Notes under the pieces: model-generated | Database searches by the model: none | What the model was told of the DNA's origin: nothing | The model's input: the letters and a program-made list of their open reading frames with translations, nothing else | Shown: positions 53,501 to 62,500 of the stretch, piece after piece | Numbering within the stretch: position 1 is the stretch's first letter | Layout of the letters: every line of letters begins with the position of its first letter | Program-made: the position numbers and the translations under genes | Assembly: GCA_001939145.1 (NCBI GenBank) | Contig: LSRX01000047.1 | Location: 670,478-734,477 of the forward strand | Direction: 5' to 3' | Origin: Symbiodinium microadriaticum | Taxonomy: Eukaryota > Sar > Dinophyceae > Suessiales > Symbiodiniaceae | Length of the DNA: 64,000 bases

Positions 53501-56500
53501 CCGATGTGCTTCTTGCCAGTGAGACTTCTGCCAATCAGAAAGTTCAGAAAATCATGAGTTCTAAGTTAAGGGGTTTGGGGTTCCGTTGCATGTGGGGTGC
53601 TCCCACTGCCGACCGTTTTCACAATACCACAGGCCAGCACATGCTGAGGAGTTACGCCCAAGGGGTGGCTGCCTTCTCTCGTCTGCCCTGTCGTCCGCCC
53701 CTGCATCCTCTGGCGGACGACCTTCTTGCCAGCTGCCGCATCACAGAGTGCTTTGTACGCGTGCAGGCGCTGGATATAAAGCTTATCGTCATTTACGGCG
53801 TTCCGCGCTGCCTCCCAGACGCAGCCCAGCACAATGACCACCTTTTGAGTTGGGCCTATCAACGCGCCTCCATCTCTTGCGTGCCGACTATCATTGGCGG
53901 CGACTTCAACACACTGCCTCAAGACCTCCCGGCCTGGGAGTCCTTTGCTAACCGCGGATGGGTTGAGCTGGGTGAGTTTGCCACCTCTGCCCATGGCTTG
54001 GAGCTACCGTGCACCTGCAAGGGGGCCACACGGTTTGATACCTTCCTCCTGCCGCCATCCCTTTTGCAGTTCTTCCACGGGGCTGATGTGTTGGAAGACT
54101 GCCATCTCTTTGACAGCCACAGCCCTATGCGTCTCCACCTTCGAGTGCCCAGCGCAGTGGTGCCTCGCTGGATTTGGCCTTGTCCCAAGGACTTTACTAC
54201 GATTGTGCGAGATTGCGCCCAATTGGAACAGAACTACTTGGTGCAATCGGCCTCAGTGCGCACGGCCTTCTCTGATAGTGTCCCGGAAGCCAAAGACGGC
54301 GACAAGATTCGTTTGTGGGCCCACACGATCGAGGAAGCGGTGCATTCCACCATTCGGGACCAGCATCTCTCTTCGCCGCAACAACAAGAATACCGGGGTC
54401 TCCCCAAAGCCTTCCGTGGCCGCTGTAAGGAGGTGGATCGAAAGCAAGCTTGCCCCCCTCGTCTGCCTCGCTTGGCCCGGCATGGTGATCCAGAGCCCTA
54501 CGATGAGGATACAACAGTGCTAGGCCGTCAAAGGGTGCGCCAGCTTCGACGTTTGGTCACCTTTCAACAAGGACTGGTGAAGCACTTTGCCGGCAAGTTC
54601 CGTGGCCCCTATGCCCCAGATGGCTGGCCAGCCTCCCTGCACAAGGAATGGCAGGCTATCGTGCGTGCAGCGGGCTATGGCCCCTCCTTTTCTTCTTGGG
54701 TTCTTCAGTCGGCTTCCCTGACCTGGCCTTCGTGGACGACTTGGTGGACTTTGTGCGCTTTGATGTCCAGGCCGTCAATCGGCAGCATGCTAAGGTCAAG
54801 TCAAACCTGTTTCGCTACAAGCTGCAAATCGATGTCGCCCAGTACGGCTGCGCGCAGGCTTTTGCCGCTGTGAGGCCCCCCAGCAAGCCTCCTTTCCAAT
54901 GTGTCCAGTTGACCTCCGCGCAGGAAGCCGTTACAGTCGATGTTCACAGCCACCAGCTGCGCTGCTTCAGGGTGCCGGACCCTAACAAGTACAACCTCCT
55001 GAGTCAGGTTTTCTTCATGAATGTGCCTGGACAGGTGACTCAAAAACGAGCCGATACGGTCACTGTCCTTTTCCCACAAGATGATGATGTGGTTCTGCCA
55101 CTGTGTGGACAGGCAAGACTGCACTTGGCAGGGGATCATGGGTTCATTAATGGAGTACTGGCACCCCATCTGGATGCGCGATTCGCGTTCTGAGGAGGCG
55201 GACATCGCCCACTGGCCTCAGTTCTCTTCCATGTTACACCGCCTCACTAGTCCTTGCCCCACTTTGGAGGTAGACATGTTGGATGCGACTGCCTGGGCTC
55301 ATGTTGCCCGTCGCTTGTCCCCTCATAAGTTCCGCGGTATTTGCGGTTGGAGTAATGCTGAACTTAGGGTGTTGCCCCTGCCGGCCCTTCGGGATCTTGC
55401 TCTGGTTATGCATCGTCCTGGGCAAGCCTGTTTGCCCAGCGACCTTCTCCGGTTCAGAGTCGCGGTCCTTAGTAAAGTGGAGTCACCTGTCTGCGCCTCC
55501 CAGGCACGGCCCATAACCATTTTCGGATGCTTGTACCGCCTGTGGACCAGAGTCCTCTGCACGCAAGTGCTCAAGATCTGGAGCTTTACCCTGCCCCCAG
55601 GCGTGGCAGGCTGTCTCAAGCAACGCTCGGTTGTTGATCTCAGCTACTGTGTGCAGGCGGAGATAGAGGACAGCCTGTGTTGTCAATCCGATCTCTCCGG
55701 TCTATCCCTGGACCTCAGAAAGGCCTTCAATTTCCTTCCCAGATGCCACCCTTCACTTTCTGGGGGTGCCCGGAGACCTGTGCGCCACTTGGCAGGCCTG
55801 CCTCAGCAAGGTACAGAGACATTTTGAGGTTCTGGGCAGCCTGGGCCCGGGCCTCCCTTCGACAACTGGAGCCCCAGAAGGCGATCCCATCTCGGTGCTT
55901 GCAATGCTGGGCATCTGTTTCGTCCTGGTTGCTAGCCTCCACAATCTTGTGCAGGCCCGCACCTACATGGACAACTGGACGTGGACGGCCGACCTCCCAG
56001 ATTGCGACGGTCCGGCTTTGCTCATTCTGATGGACCTCACCAGTTCATTGCGCCTGGAAATCGATTGGAAAAAGACCTATGTTTGGGGTACCGAGAAGAC
56101 TTCCCAGACGTGGTGGCGAGACATTGGGCCTGCCTTCCTGCCCACGGGGGTTGACCTTCCGGTCATTCAGCACGTCAAAGAGCTTGGGGCTTTCTTGCAG
56201 TTTAGCCGTAAACCGCACCGCAAAGGCTTTGCTAGCAGGGTCGAAGATGCACAGGCTCGCCTGCATAAGCTTGCAAGGACGCCTCAAAGTGGGTATGCCC
56301 GCGCCAGGGTTCTGCAAAGTGGCATTTGGCCTTTTCTGTTCTTCGGTTCGGAGGGCCTCAGCCCCGCCCTTACCACCATGCAACAGATCAGGGGCAGTGC
56401 TGCCAGGGCAGTAGCCGGCAATCACCATACCATTTCGCCGTTTGCGGCCCTCTACCTGTGCCCGCATGCCCAAAATCCTGAGGTTTATGTGCTCTGTCAC

Positions 56501-59500
56501 CACCTGCGACAGTTTCGTCGTATGGGTGACTTGTTCCCCCGCTTGGCGCAAACAGTTTGGCAGAGGGTCACAGGACCTCACATTGGGCAACGTTCCGTTT
56601 GCGGTCCTGCTGGGGCGCTTCAGAATCTGCTCCGGCGCAACCAGTGGGTTCCTAAGTCGGATGGCTGGTGCAAGGGGCCGTTGAACTGTGCTTTCCACGT
56701 TTTCCGCTCGTCTCCTCAACAGTTGACGCGAGCTGTTGAGCTTGCATGGGCAGATACTGTGCAGGACAACATTCAGCACAGAGTGGGCCTGCAAGCAGCA
56801 CCACCGCCAAACGCCAGGGTTTGTCATAAGGTTCTTCAGGGCTTGAGGTCTTGGGAGCAGAAGATTCTCTTGCGTCACTTTGCGGGCGGTTACTTGTCAG
56901 GGGCTGAAAAGCATTCTTGGAGCCGTGGGGACTACGAAGCCTGCCCTCTTTGCGGCCTGCGAGATACCAAAGCCCATCGGATTTTTGACTGCCCGGTTCT
57001 CCAGCCGGCCCGCCAAGACCATACCTGCGTCCTGCAACAGGTGCGACATGAGCAACCCCACTGGACGCATATGACCTTTGCCTCCTTGCCACCACAAGCT
57101 GACATACTTCACTTGCTGCTTCAAGGTCTGCGTTTGCCGCCTCTGGCTCCACCAGCACCACCAGGAAGGCGCTTGTGCCTGTTCACGGATGGCAGCGGCC
57201 GCCATTCACAGGTTCCTCTTGCGCGTCTTGTGACTTGGGCGGTGGTTCTTGCTGACCCCGCTGCCTGCACGGCCATTGCCCAGCGTGAACCAGGTGCTCA
57301 GGAGCGTGGCTTTACCGTTTTGGCTACGGGTTGTGTCCCTGGCGAACAGACTGTGCCCCGGGCCGAGATCTGCGCCCTTATTTGGGCGTCGGCATGGGCC
57401 AACCAGAGCGGCGGCCCTACTGAGATCTTCGTTGACTGCCAGCCAGCTATAGACATTTGGGAGCAGTGGCATCGTGAAGGTTTTGCCGCCGTCCGCCGGA
57501 AGGCAGCAGCGGACCTTTTTCGAGATGTACAACCACAAGGCCCTTGCAATGTGTATAAGGTCAAAGCTCACCAAACCTGGCAGGAATGGCTCGTGGCTTC
57601 GGAGCGGGATAGGTGGATTGCTTGTGGCAATGAAGCAGCGGATACCGCGGCCAAGTCTGCCTACGACCAGCTTCCAGAGTTCCTCCGAACTACTGCAGAT
57701 GAGGTTGCCTCCCACTGCTTGTCACAACAAAAGCTCTTGCGGAAATTCTGCCGTGCCCTGCTTGCGGTGGGTCTCCAGGACATCAAGCTTCGCGCGGCGA
57801 TACCGACAGCCGCCCCTGCGGTCTCAACGTCTTCTGGCGAGCAACTGGATGGTTTTATTCAGACGTTCGGCAGTTGGCAGCCGCCCTTGTGCGCCTGCCA
57901 ACTTCCGGACCATCTCGAGGAGAACTGGGATGGCTGGGTTTTTGGGGCCGCCTTCGGCCGCAAACTACTCGACTGGCTTCGCTGGGTACAATGGCCCGAG
58001 CAGCCTGTTGCTCCTGAATTTGCTGGCAGCATATCTTACCTGGAACTCCTGTCTCACTTTACGATGATGACAGGTTCCCCGCCGCCCACGGTTCGAACTA
58101 CAGGTACAAAGCAGAAGTATCTGCCGCTGTGTCAGGCGCTGGACGATTTGCTGCCTTGCCCTACATGTTCTCTGGTGACGGTTTTTCGGGCTGCGCTCAA
58201 GCAGCTGGGCCAACGCTACAACTTCACGGTGATTCCGGCCGTTGATGTCAAGAATGTGGCACACCTGCAATGGTTTGGAGTGACGGCTCCCTCTCCTGGG
58301 GTTAACCTTCGACCTTACCTTCCGGGTCAATGGCTGGCTGATTTTCGCTGGATCTGCGAGGGAGATGTGGCGCATAGATTAGGGTCTTTCTGCAGGGCCT
58401 AAGACGGGCATCTGCCGCCGGGACTTGTCGACAGGGACTCCGGGTGCTTCAGTGTCGCTGTGCGTGCATTCGCTTGTGCGTTCAGCTGGCCTGTTTGCAC
58501 CCTCCATGCAACGGTAAAGGCTTAGGGCTTACTGCTACAGGACTTGTTTGTGCAAGCCGCAAGCCCGACGAACATTGTAACATCCCCCAAACCCTTCAGG
58601 GGCACTCCAGACCGTAAGCCCCAAACCCTAAACCCTAGACCCTCTAACCCCACGCCCCACCTGATCGTCATGGGCCTGCTTCTTCATCTCTTGCGCACTG
58701 AGAGTCTCCGCATGCTCTGCCAGCTGACGTCTGCCTTCTTGCCGGGACTAAGCCCTGCCTAAACCCTAAATAACCTTCATTTTTAAGGACTCAGATAAAG
58801 AAATCATATTAAGGAACCCTAAAAAAGCAGGTTCTTTAGGGTCCAGGTAAACCCTAAACCCCAAACCCTAAACCCTAAAACCCTAAAGCCCTAAGCCGTG
58901 AAGCCTAAACCCTGCAAGCCCTCAAACTCAAACCCTTTAAACCATAAGCCGAATCCCTGCTCCCCAAACCCCTTATTCAAGCCCTGAGCCCCAACCTCTA
59001 AAAACCCTAAACCCCTTCTTCCCAAAACCCTAAACCCTCTAAGCCCTAAACTCAACAAAGCCCTAAACTCTATAAGCCCTACAATCTCTATAAACCCTAT
59101 AATCCCTATAAACCCTATACTTCCCAAAATCCTAAACCCTATAAGCCCTAATCCCTATAAGCCCTAAGACCCATAAGTCGCTGATATCTGCCTTCGCGCT
59201 GGGACTCCCTACGGGCCGCAATGATCTCAGACATCAAGTTCCTGCTCTCCATCTCCTTTCGAATTTAAGGGGGCAGTGTTTTTTGTTTTTTTTTCCGGTG
59301 CTTAGGGTTTTGGGTTTGAGGATTCAGGGTTTGCGGTGTTTCGATTTTAAGAATTTAAAAGGTTCTGGAAGGGTGTAGGGATTTTATTGATGCGTTCTTC
59401 TAGGGCTCTATAAGGGTTCAACTTTGGGGCTCAAGGCGTTGGGATCCGGTTTAGGTTTAGGGAGTCTCTTGGGTATAAGTTTAAGGGTTCCTTGAAGCGT

Positions 59501-62500
59501 GAAAATATACATAGTATCGGCCAGTTTGGGTTTCGGGTCTACAACAGTGCATGCAAGTTAGATTTACCCTAAACCCTAAACCCGAGGAGTCTACGATTGT
59601 ATATCTTGCACAAATACTTGGAGGCTTAGTGGCTTGAGGGGCTGGGTTTGGGCTCTGGGTTAAGGTGCCTTTGGAGCATGAAGCCTGGAAGGATTCGGTC
59701 TTTGGATATGCCCCAATTATTTACGTAATTGTTTTGGGCTACACCCCCTGTAGAACGGGGGGGGGCACATCCTGCAAGTTTGTAGAGTTTGGTCGGATTA
59801 CAAGATGCCTGAGGGCAGGCCTGGATCTAACTAAGCTACAAGTACCTTTGCCAACGAAGTTATAGCGACATCATCTAACATGGCAGCTGTTCATTCTGGA
59901 GTAGAAGTAGTTTCGGGCTCAGAAGTATGGCGTTATTCAGGGTCTCCTGAATGCGCGCTGCCGCGCTGGCCGTCAGCTGATGCCAGGCGTGCTCTAGAGT
60001 CTTGCAGCGTGCTGCCGACGCCTGACAGCAGCTTTGGGGCTTGGAGGCTCCCTTGGAGTCAAGTTTGCTTCGGGCTTCGGCAACATGGACTAGATAAGGC
60101 TGGAGGAGCTTCGGCATCGCCACGGAGAACGGAATCGGCATGTAAGCGCCTGTGTGTGGGCAATGTAGTACTAGAGGCATGTGTGCATTCCTATCGGGAG
60201 GCCTGTGCAAACACATCCTAGGAGCATGAACTTATGCAGAATTATGTAGGTGCGCCTCTTTTAAATGATCAGGAGAGGGAACAGAATCAACAAACATCCA
60301 TTATGGATTGACGTGTCGAGTTGCCTGCACCAGACGTTGAAAAACGCCCAAAAAATCTTTAGACCCTACAACCCTGAAGTCCCAAATCCCTGCACACTAA
60401 GCACCGAGAGCCGGAACCCCAAAAGCCTGAACTGTCTGAGGGACCCTCAAAGTACCAATTCCCCTGTACCCACATAAACCCTCAGACCAACCCTGACCCT
60501 CTAAGGCATCCAACTGAAACCCCACATACAGGAAAGAAACAAGAAACAAGGAAGATCCCCAGACCCTGAATCCCTACACTCCTCTCGTGCCAGAAAAAGA
60601 CCCACACACCCTGCGCAATAAGAAGCATGTCCGAAGCAAGACAAGAAACCCAAGGAAACCAAGCAGCCGAGCCCTTAACCCTAAACCCATATACGGTTTA
60701 AGAGTTTAGGGCTTAGTTTTTTTAGGGTTTAAGGGTTCAGGTTCCATAAACATTACGAACCTGAAAAAAACCCGAACCCTCCAGGTACCTACCTACTATA
60801 TAGGGTACTAAAGCCCCTATAGGGCCCTATATAGTAGGTACCTGGAGGGTTAGGGGAAAAAAGGCTTGCATCGTGTCGCCTGCTCAGAATAGATGCGCTG
60901 CTGAGTGGCGAGGTCGGTCTCCAAGGTCTCCGCACGGGCACCTCGCGACTTGGTACGGTTTAGAGTTTATGGTTTAGGGCGTATACTTCAGGGTTTAGGG
61001 TTTAAAGTTTAGGGTTTAGAGTTTAGGGTGTATCGCGCCGATTTTCAGCCTTCAACTTCGTTTTTTTCGGGCTTTTTAGGGGTTCTGCAGTCTTTGACCA
61101 AACCCCTCTCCATGCCTTGGCGAATGCGCTCTGCCTGCTCCTCGTCCAAGCGGGCTACGGTGGCTGCCAGCTGGGCCTCAGTTTGCTTAAGACGTGAAAT
61201 CGAATGTTTGAGGGCTTCTAAGGAGAAGGCCCAAGGCTCTTTGGGTTGATTAGGGCATTTACATCTTACTTCTTGTGGTATTGTGGAGCTTAGGGCTGAG
61301 GTGCCGATCCCTGTGCAAGATGTCGGTACCGTTTCAGCTCGTGTGCGCAGTCTTATGAAGGTCTCGTGCTTTCGGACTCTGACTCGAGCTTGAGAACGGC
61401 TCGACTTGAAGATTTCGAGACTGCGCAGTTCGGGATGATGTGACTTGCATTGTCCGAGGCATTTTGCCTTCGATTGCCTTCGAATGCTTCTCCACCCTGA
61501 ACACCAACTTCCAAGTTTCAGCCTCAATCCCATATACAGGGATATGTCACAGATATATAAGGCTAAAAATGGCACGGTACTTTGCACCTTTTCGGGCCTA
61601 AGGGCTACTGCTTGGGGGGCTTGTTCGACATGTTCGAGGGTTGATAGGGCCCAGGTTGAGGTGATCTAGGAGACAGTAAATCACAGGAGCACCAAAGGCA
61701 AACCCTGTGTATGTCCTCCAGCCTTGACACAGATGTTTGCGATGCAACCGAAACATCCTCAAAGCCTCCACCCTTTCAAGTAAACTCTAAACCCTAAACC
61801 CTCCACCCTTCAAGCCTCTCAACCCGTGCCCCCAAAAGCAAGTTCTTAAATCCAAAGTCCTTCCCTGAGACCAGGCCCGACACTCTGATCCGACATCCGA
61901 AACCCGATGCTTCCATAGAGTTTAGGGGTATAGGGGTTTAGACTTTATGGGTTTAGGGGTTTAGAATTAGGGCTTAGGGTGTATGTAAATAGGCTGTTCC
62001 AAGAAGCTGCACTTTAACTCAAAAGGCAACTGCACGTTAGGGTTTCAGGGTCACCCCAAACCCTAAACCCTATATCCTCCAAAATCCCTAAACCCCTAAA
62101 CCCAAAACCCCCAAACCCCCAAACCCTAAAACCTAAAACCCTAAAGCCCTTAAACTTAAACCCCCATAGGGCTCTAGGGCCTAAGCCCCAAACCCTAAAC
62201 CCCTAAACCCCCAAAGCCCTAAAGCCCTAAAGCCCTAAAAGCCCTAGACCCCTTAAACCTCTAGGGCCTATAGACCCCAAACCCTCAACCCCCAAACCCT
62301 AAACCCTAAAACTCTAGGGCCCGGAACCTCCAGCAGCTCCTTCTGCGCCAGGACGTCGGCCAGCTCGGCCTCTTGGGCTTCTTGTCGCCTGGCCGCCACC
62401 GTGGCCTGGCGGAAAAAGCTTAGGACTTAGGGTTTTAGGGTTTGGGGCTTAGGGTTATAGGGTTGATGGCTTAGGGTTTAGGCTTTAGGGTGTAGGGTTT

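Larger units (their letters stand above)
48480..58517 (+). mobile_element. DNA-methyltransferase-bearing non-LTR retrotransposon (LINE-like)
   Basis: A 10,038-bp element between 16-bp direct repeats. Order: ~63 bp 5' leader, ORF1 (cytosine-C5 methyltransferase, long unassigned region, coiled coil; 48543-53160), a ~40-60 bp spacer, ORF2 (AP-type endonuclease, reverse transcriptase, CCHC-type zinc knuckle, RNase H, C-terminal extension; 53200-58402), ~115 bp 3' tail ending ACGGTAA without poly-A. Absence of LTRs, presence of an endonuclease of the exonuclease III/AP type and the duplication fit target-primed retrotransposition. Dinoflagellate retrotransposons carrying methyltransferases have been reported. 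It lies antisense inside an intron. About five frame changes suggest decay or sequence error. Confidence 0.85.

Noticed and set aside
56045..56878. 277-codon minus-strand ORF
   Set aside because: Antisense to the reverse transcriptase/linker region of ORF2. No domain or independent support.
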